Origin: Cryobacterium luteum
GTDB taxonomy: Bacteria > Actinomycetota > Actinomycetes > Actinomycetales > Microbacteriaceae
Assembly: GCF_900110125.1 (NCBI RefSeq)
Contig: NZ_FOCN01000001.1
Span: 372,001-436,000 of the forward strand
Reading direction: 5' to 3'
DNA length: 64,000 nucleotides
The translations under genes were made by a program, and so were the position numbers. The stretch's first letter is position 1, and each line of letters begins with the position of its first letter. The notes beneath the pieces were generated by a model. That model worked only from the letters and a program-made list of their open reading frames with translations, had not been told where the DNA came from and did not search any database. Positions 16,856-25,946 of the stretch are shown here, piece by piece.

Positions 16856-17965
16856 TCACACCGAGGCGGCAGCTACCGCCCGCGGCGCGACGGCACGCAC
16901 GAAGGCGCCCAGGTGGCGGTAGACCTCCTGCGATTCCGGATGCGTGTCGTCCTGCTGCCAGGTGTGCTTGGTGTTGACGCTGCGCCGGCCGTAAATGAGG
17001 GTGTCAACCCGAATCTTGCGTGCCCGCAGCGCCTCGATGAAGTTGAGGTTGGCGCGGTAGAAGTAGTCCCGCTCTGAGGTCGTGACATACACCGGCGGAA
17101 ATCCCCGGTCGAGCCACTCGATCGGGGACATGAACCGCGCCGCCGAGCGCAGGTGCTGTCCGCGGCCGCGCTCGGGCAGCAGCATCCGCACGAAGTTGAG
17201 GCTCAAAACGAAGCCGCGGTCGAACAATACCGAGAAGTCGGCGATGCTGCAGTGCTGCACCAGGCCGCGCAGGTTACGAGCGGCGACCGGCGGGCGAATG
17301 CCGTAGTGCTCGGCGAGCTCCGGAGCGTAGGCTGCAGCCGTGAGCAGCGCCGCAATGTGGCCACCGGCCGAGTCACCGCCGAGCACGATCCGGGTCGGGT
17401 CTCCCCCGTAGGCGGCGATATTGCGGGCGACCCAGTCGAGCACCGCGTTACCGTCCTGCATCATGTGCTTCAGTTGGAACCGTGTGGCCATGCGGTAGTT
17501 CGCGTTGACCACGATCATGCCCTCAGCGGCCTGAGTCGCGCAGTACTTGGTGAGCGGGTCCTTGTCGCCCGAGGTCCAGCCGCCGCCATGAAAGTACACG
17601 TAGACGGGGAGTGGCTGCGCGCTGCCTTCGCGTTTGGGCGACAACACGTCGAGTCGATGGATTTTCTCGCCATCGCCGACGTAATCGAGATCGAGATCGT
17701 ACTCGACCGAATCGATCGGATTCAGGTTGAATTTGTGCACCGGGGTCTCCCGGCGCAGCATCAGCGCGCGCCACGCCCAGACGGGCAGCCGGCGGATACC
17801 CGTTTCCCGGTGCGCCGACCGGTCGACGGTCACTCCGTCGGCGTGCAACCGGATGTCGTGCAGCCAGGCCCTGGCCGTTGTGGCGGCCCTCCCCGTTGAC
17901 GCGGAACGGTGCGAGGAGGTGGGGGTGGGACGAACGGTGCCGAACGCGGTGCTGGTGTGATTCAC
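16856..17965 (-). CDS. Alpha/beta hydrolase, hormone-sensitive-lipase-like esterase
   Basis: A 369-residue esterase. The oxyanion motif HGGGWTSGD and the nucleophile elbow GGDSAGGHIAAL identify the HSL family (family IV), with the His toward the C-terminus (the only late candidates are in TKHTWQQDDTH). It probably hydrolyses short to medium acyl esters in the cytoplasm. The N-terminal about 50 residues are Thr/Ser/Arg-rich and poorly conserved. The start is GTG 17965, with TAACCT exactly 6 nt upstream, so the message is probably leaderless. Confidence 0.85.
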   Translation of the reverse strand: MNHTSTAFGTVRPTPTSSHRSASTGRAATTARAWLHDIRLHADGVTVDRSAHRETGIRRLPVWAWRALMLRRETPVHKFNLNPIDSVEYDLDLDYVGDGEKIHRLDVLSPKREGSAQPLPVYVYFHGGGWTSGDKDPLTKYCATQAAEGMIVVNANYRMATRFQLKHMMQDGNAVLDWVARNIAAYGGDPTRIVLGGDSAGGHIAALLTAAAYAPELAEHYGIRPPVAARNLRGLVQHCSIADFSVLFDRGFVLSLNFVRMLLPERGRGQHLRSAARFMSPIEWLDRGFPPVYVTTSERDYFYRANLNFIEALRARKIRVDTLIYGRRSVNTKHTWQQDDTHPESQEVYRHLGAFVRAVAPRAVAAASV

Positions 17966-17971
17966 TGATTG

Positions 17972-17977
17972 AGGTTA
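17972..17977 (-). promoter_or_regulatory. -10 box TAACCT, leaderless start of esterase gene
   Basis: TAACCT on the minus strand, then 6 nt, then GTG 17965. Confidence 0.55.
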
Positions 17978-18058
17978 AGTCGGTTTCCCCGAATCCCCGC
18001 TGGCAAGTACCCCATTTGGGGGTAATTCCAAGTTTCAGATGGGTGTCAGACCACGCAA

Positions 18059-18580
18059 TCAGGCAGCGGATGCCCCGCCCGCGACCCCGGTCGCCTCCAG
18101 CACCGCACGCGCGAGCGTGTGAAAGTGCAGGTTGAAGCCGAGAACACCCGGAGTGGATTGCGGGTCGAGGTCAAGCGACGGCACATCGACGGCGTACACG
18201 ATGAACTGGTAGCGGTGCGTGCCGGTTCCGGGCGGCGGCCCGGCACCGGCGAACGACGTGAGGCGCGTTTCGTTCGGCAGCACGAGCGCGCCAGCCGGCA
18301 GGGTACCGCCGGCCGGCAGGCTGGTCACCCCCACCGGCAGGTTCGCCACGGCCCAGTGCCAGAATCCGGAGCCGGTCGGAGCGTCGGGGTCGTACACGGT
18401 GAGGGCGAAACTTTGGGTCTCGGCGGGGAAACCCGACCAGGACAGCTGCGGGGAGACATCCGCTCCCCCGGCATCGGTGCCGTACTGGGCCGGGCGCAGC
18501 GGGCCGCCGTCGGTCATGTCCGTGCTCGTGAGTGAGAACTGGGGCACTTCGCCGAAGCGGGCGAGCGGGTCGATGGTCAC
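18059..18580 (-). CDS. YbhB/YbcL-type PEBP (Raf kinase inhibitor-like) protein
   Basis: A 173-residue phosphatidylethanolamine-binding-protein-like fold. Ligand-site motifs are present: [31 protein letters not shown] and the C-terminal [16 protein letters not shown]. Bacterial members are soluble and of unknown role. Start GTG 18580, preceded by GGAGG at 4 nt. The preceding 24 bases separate it from the ABC transporter ATPase gene, which is on the same strand but has no shared function. Confidence 0.9.
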   Translation of the reverse strand: MTIDPLARFGEVPQFSLTSTDMTDGGPLRPAQYGTDAGGADVSPQLSWSGFPAETQSFALTVYDPDAPTGSGFWHWAVANLPVGVTSLPAGGTLPAGALVLPNETRLTSFAGAGPPPGTGTHRYQFIVYAVDVPSLDLDPQSTPGVLGFNLHFHTLARAVLEATGVAGGASAA

Positions 18581-18614
18581 GGGGCCTCCTGATTGCGCGA
18601 GTGGGACTGACAGC

Positions 18615-19367
18615 CTACGCCGCGGGTTCGTGCACGAGCTCGAGGATGCTGCTGTACAGCTGGCGAAACTCGGGCTCGGAGCTCATCGCGGCCAGGCGAG
18701 GCCGGGCCAGCGGCACCGTGAGATCGGCGCGGATTCGGCCGGGGCGACGGCTCATAACGAGCACCCGGTCGGAGGTGATGATGGCCTCCTCGATGTCGTG
18801 GGTGATCATGAGCACGGTGAGCTTGTGTTGTTCCCAGACCCGGGTGAGCAGGGTTTGCATCTCGCGCCGGGTGAGGGCATCGAGCGCGCCGAACGGTTCA
18901 TCCATCAAGAGAATCTGCGGCTTGTAGCTGAGCGAACGAGCGATCGCCACGCGTTGCTGCATGCCGCCGGACAGTTCACGCGGGAACGCATTCTCGAACC
19001 CGGCCAAGCCGACCAGGGCCAGAAACTGCTGCGCCGTGCTGGCTCGTTCCGCCCGGCTCAACGGTTCGTCCTGCAGGGCGAACTGCACGTTCTGCTGCGC
19101 GGTCAGCCAGGGCAGCAGGGTAAAGCCCTGAAAGACCACGCCGCGGTCGCGGCCCGGGCCGGTAACCGGCACGCCGTCAACGGTGACCGAACCGGAGTCC
19201 TGCTCGGTCAGACCGGCGATGATCGAGAGCAGGGTGCTCTTGCCACAGCCCGAGGTACCGACCACAGAGACGAACTCGTTCGCGTGGAGGTCGAGGGAGA
19301 CCCGGTCGAGGGCGTGCACGTCGCCGAAGCTCTTGCTGAGGTCTCGAATCGACACCTTGGGGGTCAT
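18615..19367 (-). CDS. ABC importer ATPase, nitrate/sulfonate/taurine type
   Basis: A 250-residue nucleotide-binding subunit. Walker A is GTSGCGKST, the signature is LSGGMQQR, Walker B is [12 protein letters not shown], and the H-loop is in ITHDIEEA. The phrase [18 protein letters not shown] is typical of the SsuB/TauB/NrtD group. It energises uptake with the permease and binding protein encoded upstream. The ATG at 19367 overlaps the permease stop (ATGA) and has GGAG 7 nt upstream. Confidence 0.92.
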   Translation of the reverse strand: MTPKVSIRDLSKSFGDVHALDRVSLDLHANEFVSVVGTSGCGKSTLLSIIAGLTEQDSGSVTVDGVPVTGPGRDRGVVFQGFTLLPWLTAQQNVQFALQDEPLSRAERASTAQQFLALVGLAGFENAFPRELSGGMQQRVAIARSLSYKPQILLMDEPFGALDALTRREMQTLLTRVWEQHKLTVLMITHDIEEAIITSDRVLVMSRRPGRIRADLTVPLARPRLAAMSSEPEFRQLYSSILELVHEPAA

Positions 19368-20182
19368 CGGCTGCTCCTCTCGTAACGGAACATGCGTCGC
19401 CCCCACGCGCGCATGATCTGGTCGGTGACCAGGCCGAGCACTCCGAGAATGAGCACATAGGTGATGATCGTGTCGGTTTGAAAGTAGCGCTGCCCCAGCG
19501 TGATGCGATACCCGAGTCCGCTCGAAGCGGCAACCAGTTCGGCCACCACCAGCCAGGTCCAGGCCCAGCCGAGGGTGATGCGCAGGGCGTCCCAGATGCG
19601 CGGGGCCGAGGAACGTAAGACGATGCGGGTCAGAATCTGTCGATTATTCAGGCCCAGGGTCTCGCCGAGATCGATGAGGCCGCGGGGGGTCTGGCGCACG
19701 GCATCCGCTATCAGCAGCACCTGCTGAAAAAAGGTACCCATCCAGATGATCAGAAATTTCTGGCCGTCGTCGATGCCGGCCCACAGAATAGTCAGCGGCA
19801 CGAACGCCACCACCGGCATGTAGCGCACGAAGTCGATGAGCGGTTCGAGGGCGGCCTCGACGCGGGCCGAAGTGCCGATCAGGATGCCGATCGGCACGGC
19901 CATGACGGTGGCCAGCAGAAATCCGGCGGCGATGCGGTACACGCTCGCCGAGGCATCCGTGGGCAGTTCACCGTTCTGCAGCTGCGTGACGAACCGCTCC
20001 CCGACCGCGACCGGCGAGGGCAGGAAGAGCGGCGACACCAGTCCGGTCAGGGTCGCGAGCGACCACAACACCACGAACCCGGCAAAGGTACTGACGGAGA
20101 TCAGCAGGTACTGCCGCCGGCTGATTCTCTGGCCGAGGTGACGCCGGCGCCGCGTCGGCCGCCCCGCGAGAACGCTGATCAG
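19364..20182 (-). CDS. ABC importer permease, SsuC/TauC type (probable CTG start)
   Basis: A membrane permease with about six segments and the EAA-like loop (GLIDLGETLGLNNRQILTRIVLRSSAP). The first in-frame ATG/GTG/TTG is GTG 20074, which would cut through the first membrane helix (YLLISVSTFAGFVVLWSL). The frame stays open upstream to a CTG at 20182 that overlaps the binding-protein stop as CTGA, the same four-base overlap seen at other junctions in the window. I therefore extend the gene to the CTG (272 residues, with a basic N-terminal tail), as inference. The substrate is unknown: sulfonate, nitrate, taurine and thiamine-precursor carriers share this family. Confidence 0.8.
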   Translation of the reverse strand: MISVLAGRPTRRRRHLGQRISRRQYLLISVSTFAGFVVLWSLATLTGLVSPLFLPSPVAVGERFVTQLQNGELPTDASASVYRIAAGFLLATVMAVPIGILIGTSARVEAALEPLIDFVRYMPVVAFVPLTILWAGIDDGQKFLIIWMGTFFQQVLLIADAVRQTPRGLIDLGETLGLNNRQILTRIVLRSSAPRIWDALRITLGWAWTWLVVAELVAASSGLGYRITLGQRYFQTDTIITYVLILGVLGLVTDQIMRAWGRRMFRYERSSR

Positions 20183-21165
20183 TTCGCCACGAACTGCGGG
20201 TCGACCAGCGCGCTCAGGTCGACGTCACCGGTGAGGATGCCGGCGGACTGAGCGGCCTTCCGAACGAGCGGCATGGCTTCATTGAGAAAACTGCCACCGA
20301 GTTCATTGGCGTTCTGCGCGCCGTCATAGAAAATGACGCCGTCAAAAGCCGAGGAGAGCGCCGCCGCGTCTTCTCCCACCGCATCGGCGATAATCGCCCG
20401 GCCGGCGGGCTGGTCAGCGTTGTACGAATCGAGGGCGAGGCCCCAGGAGGAGACGAGCGCCTGGATGGTGTCGGGGTGTTCGGCGATGAAGTCGTCGCTG
20501 ACCACGAGCACGTCGCTGATCAGGCCGGGGAGTTTATCGGCGCTGAACAGCACGCCGAGGTCGGCGTCTTCGGCGAGGGCTGTCTGAATGTACGGCTCGT
20601 ACGTGACGGCGGCGTCAACTTTGCCGCCGATCAGGGCCACGCCGGCGTCGGCCGCGTTCATCGGCACGGCCACAATGTCATCGAGGGTCATGCCCGCGTC
20701 GTCGAGGGCGTAGTTGAGCAGCAGATCAGAGGTCGTGCCCTGCTCGTAGGCGACCTTCTTTCCGGCGAGGTCGGCGATCGACTCGATGCCGGCGGGCGCG
20801 ATGATCGCGTCGGCGGTCGTGCTGACGTCCTCGATCAGCACGATCTTGATCGGCACACCGGCCTGCTGCATGAGCATGGCCGTGTGGGTGGCGACGTTGG
20901 CCACGTCGACGTTGCCGGAGATGAACGCGGCGTTGACCTCGGCGTCCCCCTCGAACTCGGTCTGCTCGACCGAGAGTCCGGCGTCGGCGAAGATGCCATC
21001 GGTCTCGGCGATGTACCACGGGCCGTAGCCGATCCACGGCATCGTCGCCATGCGCACGATTTGCGTTCCATCGGCGGCGGGCGTGGCGGCGGGTGTGCCG
21101 GCGCAACCGGCAAGCAGGGTGATGGCGGCGGCGGCGAGCGCGGCCACCATTCGAGTGCGTCCCAT
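20179..21165 (-). CDS. ABC importer substrate-binding lipoprotein (SsuA/TauA/NMT1-like)
   Basis: A 328-residue exported lipoprotein. The signal peptide has a basic start, a hydrophobic core AALAAAAITLLA and a lipobox LAGC with Cys at 21. The mature protein has the NMT1/SsuA-like pattern (IGYGPWYIAETDGIFADAGL, then DVANVATHTAML). It captures the substrate outside the membrane for the permease/ATPase pair. No enzyme genes accompany it, so the substrate cannot be deduced. It is first in its operon and divergent from trhO. Confidence 0.88.
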   Translation of the reverse strand: MGRTRMVAALAAAAITLLAGCAGTPAATPAADGTQIVRMATMPWIGYGPWYIAETDGIFADAGLSVEQTEFEGDAEVNAAFISGNVDVANVATHTAMLMQQAGVPIKIVLIEDVSTTADAIIAPAGIESIADLAGKKVAYEQGTTSDLLLNYALDDAGMTLDDIVAVPMNAADAGVALIGGKVDAAVTYEPYIQTALAEDADLGVLFSADKLPGLISDVLVVSDDFIAEHPDTIQALVSSWGLALDSYNADQPAGRAIIADAVGEDAAALSSAFDGVIFYDGAQNANELGGSFLNEAMPLVRKAAQSAGILTGDVDLSALVDPQFVAN

Positions 21166-21318
21166 GGGGAGTCCATTTCCGGATTGCGTGTAACTTCCGA
21201 ACGGATGCCACTGTTTACGACCCTAGCGAAGTGTGGGGCCTCCGCTGCGCCCCCAGCCAACGCGTGCCCGGCCAGCGCAAACCCGACAACGCGTGCTCCC
21301 GGACAGCGGGTGCCCTCG

Positions 21319-21324
21319 TAAAAT
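21319..21324 (+). promoter_or_regulatory. -10 box TAAAAT, leaderless start of trhO
   Basis: TAAAAT, then 6 nt, then ATG 21331. No Shine-Dalgarno site. Confidence 0.65.
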
Positions 21325-21330
21325 GGGCCC

Positions 21331-22254
21331 ATGGCCATTCCGAAGATTCTGCTCTATTACATCTTCACGCCGTTGGCTGACCCGGAGGCCATCCGGCTCT
21401 GGCAGCGCGACCTGTGCGCGGGGCTCGGCTTGCGCGGGCGCATCCTCATCTCGGCCGACGGCCTCAACGGCACGGTCGGCGGCGACCTGCCCGCCATCAA
21501 GAAGTACGTGCGCAAAACCCGCGACTATCCGGCGTTCAAAAACATCGATTTCAAGTGGAGCGAGGGCACCGGCCTCGACGCCAGCGGGCACAGCCTCGAT
21601 TTTCCGAGGCTCGTGGTCAAGGTGCGCGAGGAGATCGTGAGCTTCGGCGCCCCCGGTGAGCTGCGCGTCGACGAAACCGGAGTCATCGGCGGCGGCACCA
21701 AACTGGCACCGGCCGCGCTCAATGCGCTCGTCGCCGCTCAAGGCGACGACGTCGTCTTCTTCGACGGGCGCAACAAATTCGAGGCCGAGATCGGCCGTTT
21801 CCGAAACGCGGTCGTGCCCGACGTGGCCAACACCCGCGAGTTCGTGGCGGAACTCGACAGCGGCAAATACGACCATCTCAAAAACAGGCCGGTGGTGACC
21901 TACTGCACCGGCGGCATCCGCTGTGAGGTGCTCAGCGGTCTCATGAAGGCTCGTGGTTTCGGTGAGGTGTACCAGCTCGACGGCGGCATCGTGCGCTACG
22001 GCGAGGCCTTTGGCAACGAGGGCCTGTGGTCGGGTTCGCTCTACGTCTTCGACCAGCGGATGTCGCTCGACTTCGCTCCCGATGCTGCCGTGCTCGGCGT
22101 CTGCCAGGTCTGCGCGGCGCCGACGACGAACATGCTCAACTGCCGACAGGCGTCGTGCCGGGAGCAGCTGGTGGTCTGCCCCGAGTGCGTCGCGCTGGCG
22201 GCGCCGGCCTGCGCCGCGCACGCCCACGCAGATAAACCCCGGTCGGCAGCCTAA
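21331..22254 (+). CDS. trhO: TrhO, tRNA uridine(34) hydroxylase (rhodanese-like)
   Basis: A 307-residue protein. The N-terminal ferredoxin-like domain reads [15 protein letters not shown] rhodanese domain carries the essential Cys in [10 protein letters not shown] (about residue 191), and a Cys-rich zinc-finger-like tail follows ([14 protein letters not shown], then VCPECVAL). In the TrhO/YceA family this enzyme makes 5-hydroxyuridine at tRNA position 34 using oxygen. The leaderless start at ATG 21331 is supported by a -10 box at the fixed distance. Confidence 0.92.
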   Translation: MAIPKILLYYIFTPLADPEAIRLWQRDLCAGLGLRGRILISADGLNGTVGGDLPAIKKYVRKTRDYPAFKNIDFKWSEGTGLDASGHSLDFPRLVVKVREEIVSFGAPGELRVDETGVIGGGTKLAPAALNALVAAQGDDVVFFDGRNKFEAEIGRFRNAVVPDVANTREFVAELDSGKYDHLKNRPVVTYCTGGIRCEVLSGLMKARGFGEVYQLDGGIVRYGEAFGNEGLWSGSLYVFDQRMSLDFAPDAAVLGVCQVCAAPTTNMLNCRQASCREQLVVCPECVALAAPACAAHAHADKPRSAA

Positions 22255-22271
22255 AAAAGGCCCGCCGGGCC
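22253..22271 (-). terminator. Intrinsic terminator facing the minus strand
   Basis: GGCCC-GCC-GGGCC (22259-22271) preceded on the plus strand by six A (22253-22258). Read on the minus strand it is a stem followed by six U, a textbook terminator. Both flanking genes are on the plus strand, so it would stop antisense transcription entering trhO. Confidence 0.6.
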
Positions 22272-22301
22272 ATAGGGTGGAAGCACACAGAGGGGAGTCG
22301 G

Positions 22302-23204
22302 ATGCCTACCGGCGCTGTTATCGAATTCACCAACATCAGCAAACGCTTTGGCGGGGTCACCGCCGTCAACGACCTGTCGTTCACGGTGGAACCCGGCCGG
22401 GTCACCGGCTTTCTCGGTCCGAACGGTGCCGGAAAGACCACGTCGCTGCGCATCCTGCTCGGACTGGTCGCAGCCAGCAGCGGCGCGGCTACGTTCGGCG
22501 GCGTGCGGTACCGTGACCTGCCGCATCCGCTGAAGACGGTGGGCGCAGCCCTCGAAGCCGCGAGCTTTCACCCGGGACGCACCGCCCGAAGCCACCTCGG
22601 TGTCTATGCGATCGCTGCCGGACTGCCGCGCACCCGCGTCATGGAGGTGCTCACCCAGGTGGGCCTCGCCGCCCACGCCGCCCAGCGGGTCGGCGGTTAC
22701 TCGCTCGGCATGCGCCAACGCCTCGGCCTGGCCTACGCCCTGCTCGGCGACCCGGGTGTGCTCGTGCTCGACGAGCCGATCAACGGACTCGACCCGGAGG
22801 GAATCCGCTGGATCCGCGGGTTTCTGCGCGACATGGCCGCCGAAGGACGCACCGTGCTGGTCAGCTCCCACCTGCTCTCCGAGGTGGCGCAGAGCGTCGA
22901 CGACGTCGTCATCATCGCCCGCGGCGAACTCGTGCACCTCGGCCCACTTTCCAGCCTCGACACGGATGCCGCGCCCCAGACGATCGTCGATTCTCCCGAC
23001 CGCGAGAACCTCGCCGCAGCCCTCACGTCAGCCGGCATCAGCTTTTCGATCGGCCGCACCGGCCTGCTCGCTGCCTCACCCGACCCGGCCGTGCTCGGTC
23101 ACATCGCCTTTGCCGCCGGAGTCGAGCTGAGCGTGCTGCACAGGCAAAAGGCCGGCCTTGAAGACTCCTTTCTCGCCCTCGTCGGCGGAGGCCACACGCT
23201 ATGA
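22302..23204 (+). CDS. ABC-2 exporter ATPase
   Basis: A 300-residue ATPase of the ABC-2 class. Walker A is GPNGAGKTT, the signature is YSLGMRQRLGLA, Walker B is VLVLDEPINGLDPEG, and the H-loop is in SSHLLSEVA. The C-terminal about 90 residues are the extra domain common in drug or bacteriocin exporters of this class. The ATG at 22302 has GAGGGGAG upstream. It overlaps its permease gene by ATGA (23201-23204). The exported compound is unknown. Confidence 0.9.
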   Translation: MPTGAVIEFTNISKRFGGVTAVNDLSFTVEPGRVTGFLGPNGAGKTTSLRILLGLVAASSGAATFGGVRYRDLPHPLKTVGAALEAASFHPGRTARSHLGVYAIAAGLPRTRVMEVLTQVGLAAHAAQRVGGYSLGMRQRLGLAYALLGDPGVLVLDEPINGLDPEGIRWIRGFLRDMAAEGRTVLVSSHLLSEVAQSVDDVVIIARGELVHLGPLSSLDTDAAPQTIVDSPDRENLAAALTSAGISFSIGRTGLLAASPDPAVLGHIAFAAGVELSVLHRQKAGLEDSFLALVGGGHTL

Positions 23205-24034
23205 CAATGTTTCTGCGGTCTGTTTCGGCCGAATTCGCCAAGATCTTCACCACCCGCCTGTGGTGGATCCTCGTCATCGTGCTGTTTTGCTACATTGGCC
23301 TGCTGGCCGGCGGCCTCGCGGCGTTGTTCGCCGGAATCCAAACCGGCGTGATCAGTCCGGATGCCGTGAACACCGGCGGCGGCCCCACTGATTTCGGCAG
23401 TCTCCCGCCGCTGATCTACAGCTTCGCTTCCTCGGTGGGCTATGTTTTTCCGGTGTTGCTCGGCGCCCTCGCGACGACCGGTGAATTTCGTCACCAGACC
23501 CTGACGCCGACGTTCCTGGCCACACCCCGCCGCGGTCTGGTGCTCGGCGCGAAAACGGCGACACTTATTTTGATCGGTGCGGGCTTCGGGGTCGTCGCGC
23601 TGGCGGCATCCGTTGGTATCGGTGGTGGGGTGCTGAGCGCGTTCGGAGTCGACGCTTTGCTGCTCGACTCGCAGACGTGGCTGCTGATCGCTCGCACCCT
23701 GCTCGCCATGGGCCTGTGGGCGGCCATCGGCGTTGGCCTCGGCGTGCTCGTGCCGAACCAGGTCGCCTCGATCGTGATCGTGCTGGCCTTCACCCAGTTC
23801 GTTGAACCGCTGCTGCGGCTGGCGGCCTCGTTCCTCGAGGTCACCGCGAAGATCGGCAACTTTCTTCCTGGCGCCGCGAGTGATGCCCTGGTCGGCGCGA
23901 GCGTCTTCACCATGGCGAGCCCTGCCGGTACCCCGCCGCTGGACTGGTGGCAGGGCGGCCTCGTGCTGCTCGGCTACGCCCTGGTCGCAACCGTGATCGG
24001 CTACGTCGTGAGCTGGAAGAAGGACGTCACCTAG
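23201..24034 (+). CDS. ABC-2 exporter permease
   Basis: A 277-residue membrane protein with about six helices: an early one (LWWILVIVLFCYIGLLAGGLAAL), a large periplasmic loop with proline and glycine (NTGGGPTDFGSLPP), and a conserved core segment RHQTLTPTFLATPRR typical of ABC-2 permeases. It pairs with the ATPase encoded immediately upstream. Its stop codon shares the sequence CTAG with the stop of the convergent PH-like gene. Confidence 0.88.
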   Translation: MTMFLRSVSAEFAKIFTTRLWWILVIVLFCYIGLLAGGLAALFAGIQTGVISPDAVNTGGGPTDFGSLPPLIYSFASSVGYVFPVLLGALATTGEFRHQTLTPTFLATPRRGLVLGAKTATLILIGAGFGVVALAASVGIGGGVLSAFGVDALLLDSQTWLLIARTLLAMGLWAAIGVGLGVLVPNQVASIVIVLAFTQFVEPLLRLAASFLEVTAKIGNFLPGAASDALVGASVFTMASPAGTPPLDWWQGGLVLLGYALVATVIGYVVSWKKDVT

Positions 24035-24408
24035 CTGCTCGGTTCAGCCGGGGTCTGTTCGACCGGCAGCTTGAGGGAGTCGATCAGATCGGTCGCGTGC
24101 TGGCTCGTGAGAATGACACGGGCGAATTCCTCGTCGACGAGGTCGATCACCACGGCCGGACGGTGACGCTTGATCGAGACGAAGTCCTTGCCGCCGTGAA
24201 ACTTCCAGGTTCCGGCCGCCACGATGAGCGGAATGATCGAGCCGAGGGCACGAATTCCACGCAACCAGATCCATGGATCTTCCGTGATGATCACCGAACG
24301 AATGTTGTCCCGCTGCACCACGATCGACTCCCGCCGCAGCGCGAGGGTTCTTTCCGCGCGCGTCAGGTGGATCTCGAGCCGGTCAGAATGCACGCTCAGG
24401 GAAGCCAT
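24031..24408 (-). CDS. Small PH-like domain protein of unknown function
   Basis: A 125-residue protein with no recognised motif. The pattern SDRLEIHLTRAERTLALRRESIVVQRDNIRSVII followed by a short hydrophobic turn (GSIIPLIVAAGTW) and VVIDLVDEEFARVILT resembles the bacterial PH-like fold seen in membrane-associated proteins (weak inference). It is probably leaderless: CAGACT lies exactly 6 nt before the ATG at 24408. It converges on and overlaps the stop of the ABC permease. Confidence 0.65.
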   Translation of the reverse strand: MASLSVHSDRLEIHLTRAERTLALRRESIVVQRDNIRSVIITEDPWIWLRGIRALGSIIPLIVAAGTWKFHGGKDFVSIKRHRPAVVIDLVDEEFARVILTSQHATDLIDSLKLPVEQTPAEPSS

Positions 24409-24414
24409 TGTCTC

Positions 24415-24420
24415 AGTCTG
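24415..24420 (-). promoter_or_regulatory. -10-like CAGACT, 6 nt before ATG of PH-like gene
   Basis: CAGACT (C in place of the first T of TANNNT) at the same 6-nt distance as other leaderless genes; the identical hexamer occurs before hemQ. Confidence 0.4.
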
Positions 24421-24493
24421 CCCGGTCAGGGACGAAAACCCGTTGTCTTACGCAAACAAAACCAGAGACGCCCCAGCGCAGGATTTCAACAAG

Positions 24494-24533
24494 GCGAGCG
24501 GATGACCGCGGTCGGCCACGCTCATCCGCTCGC
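24494..24533 (-). terminator. Strong hairpin after hemL
   Basis: Perfect 12-base stem GCGAGCGGATGA / TCATCCGCTCGC with a 16-nt loop, 25 bases downstream of the hemL stop. No U tract follows. It probably ends the hemB-hemL transcript or protects its 3' end. Confidence 0.65.
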
Positions 24534-24557
24534 TGGGTCAGCCCTGTTCTCTCGTGA

Positions 24558-25946
24558 TCACGCCGGCGGGGTGGCGGCGGCCGCAGCCTTCGCCGCCGCC
24601 GGCAGCGCCTCGAAGATGCGCCCGATGGCGCTCTGGTCATGCGCGTCGGAGACGAACCACGCCTCGAACACGCTCGGCGGCAGGGACACTCCGTGGTCGA
24701 GCATGGCGTGGAAGAACGGTGCGTAGCGAAAGGACTCCTGACGCTGCACATCGGCGTAGTTGCGCGGGGCCGAACCCTGCGCTTCTTCGCCGAAGACGAA
24801 GCTAAAGAGGTTGCCGGCGCGCTGCACCCGGTGGGCAACGCCCTCGGCCGCGAGCGAGGCGGAGACCGCCTCCGAGAGGATGGTGGCGGTCGCGTTGAGC
24901 CGGTCGTACACGCTCTCGTCGAGCAGGCTAAGGGTCGCGATGCCGGCCGCGACGGCGACCGGGTTGCCCGACAGCGTTCCGGCCTGGTAGACCGGGCCTG
25001 CCGGGGCGAGAAAGTCCATTACGTCGGCTCGACCGCCGAGAGCGGCGACGGGCAGGCCACCGCCGATGATCTTGCCGAAGGCGAGCAAGTCGGGCGTGTA
25101 GAACTCTTCGCCGGCCGACTCGAGGCTGCTGGTCTCGAGGCCCCAGAAGCCGGAGCGGCTCACCCGAAAACCGGTGAGCACCTCATCGAGGATGAGCAGC
25201 GCCCCGTTCGCGTGCGCGATCGACGACAGCGCCGCATTGAAGCCGGCGTCCGGGGCGACGACGCCCATGTTGGCGGCGGCCGCTTCGGTGATGATGGCGG
25301 CAATGCGCCCGGGGTGCGCTGCGAAGGCGGCCCGCACGGCATCAAGGTCGTTGTACGGCAGCACGAGCGTCTGCGCGGCGGTCGCGGCGGTGACGCCGGC
25401 CGAACCGGGCAGCGCGAGCGTCGCGAGGCCGGAGCCGGCCTGGGCGAGCAGACCATCAGAGTGGCCGTGGTAATGCCCGGCGAACTTGATCAGCAGGTCA
25501 CGACCGGTGAAACCGCGGGCCAGACGAATGGCCGTCATGGTCGCTTCGGTGCCGGTGGACACCAGGCGCAGCTTTTGCACTGCGCCGACCCGCTCGGCGA
25601 CGAGTTCAGCCAGTTCGGTCTCGGCCGGTGTCGACGCGCCGAACGACAAGCCGAGGGCGGCGGCGTCCTGCACGGCCTTGATGACCTCGGGGTGGGCGTG
25701 CCCGAGAATGGCCGGTCCCCACGAGTTAACCAGGTCAACGTATTCACGGCCGTCGGAGTCAGTGACGTAGGCTCCTGCAGCCTTCACCAGAAAGAGCGGG
25801 GTGCCACCGACCGAGCCGAAGGCTCGCACCGGCGAGTTGACGCCCCCGGGAATCACACGGCGGGCGCGGTCGAACAGTTCGCCATTGTGGGTGGCGGCGT
25901 GCTCCCCCGGCGTCGACATCGCTTCTGCACTGATCGTGTCGGTCAT
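24558..25946 (-). CDS. hemL: Glutamate-1-semialdehyde 2,1-aminomutase
   Basis: A 462-residue class III PLP aminotransferase. N-terminal [20 protein letters not shown] is diagnostic; the PLP-binding Asp lies in [12 protein letters not shown] and the Schiff-base Lys in [12 protein letters not shown] near residue 290. It converts glutamate-1-semialdehyde to 5-aminolevulinate, the second step of the C5 route that starts with HemA (encoded at 34.6 kb). The ATG 25946 has AAGGAGG upstream and overlaps the hemB stop (ATGA). Confidence 0.97.
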   Translation of the reverse strand: MTDTISAEAMSTPGEHAATHNGELFDRARRVIPGGVNSPVRAFGSVGGTPLFLVKAAGAYVTDSDGREYVDLVNSWGPAILGHAHPEVIKAVQDAAALGLSFGASTPAETELAELVAERVGAVQKLRLVSTGTEATMTAIRLARGFTGRDLLIKFAGHYHGHSDGLLAQAGSGLATLALPGSAGVTAATAAQTLVLPYNDLDAVRAAFAAHPGRIAAIITEAAAANMGVVAPDAGFNAALSSIAHANGALLILDEVLTGFRVSRSGFWGLETSSLESAGEEFYTPDLLAFGKIIGGGLPVAALGGRADVMDFLAPAGPVYQAGTLSGNPVAVAAGIATLSLLDESVYDRLNATATILSEAVSASLAAEGVAHRVQRAGNLFSFVFGEEAQGSAPRNYADVQRQESFRYAPFFHAMLDHGVSLPPSVFEAWFVSDAHDQSAIGRIFEALPAAAKAAAAATPPA

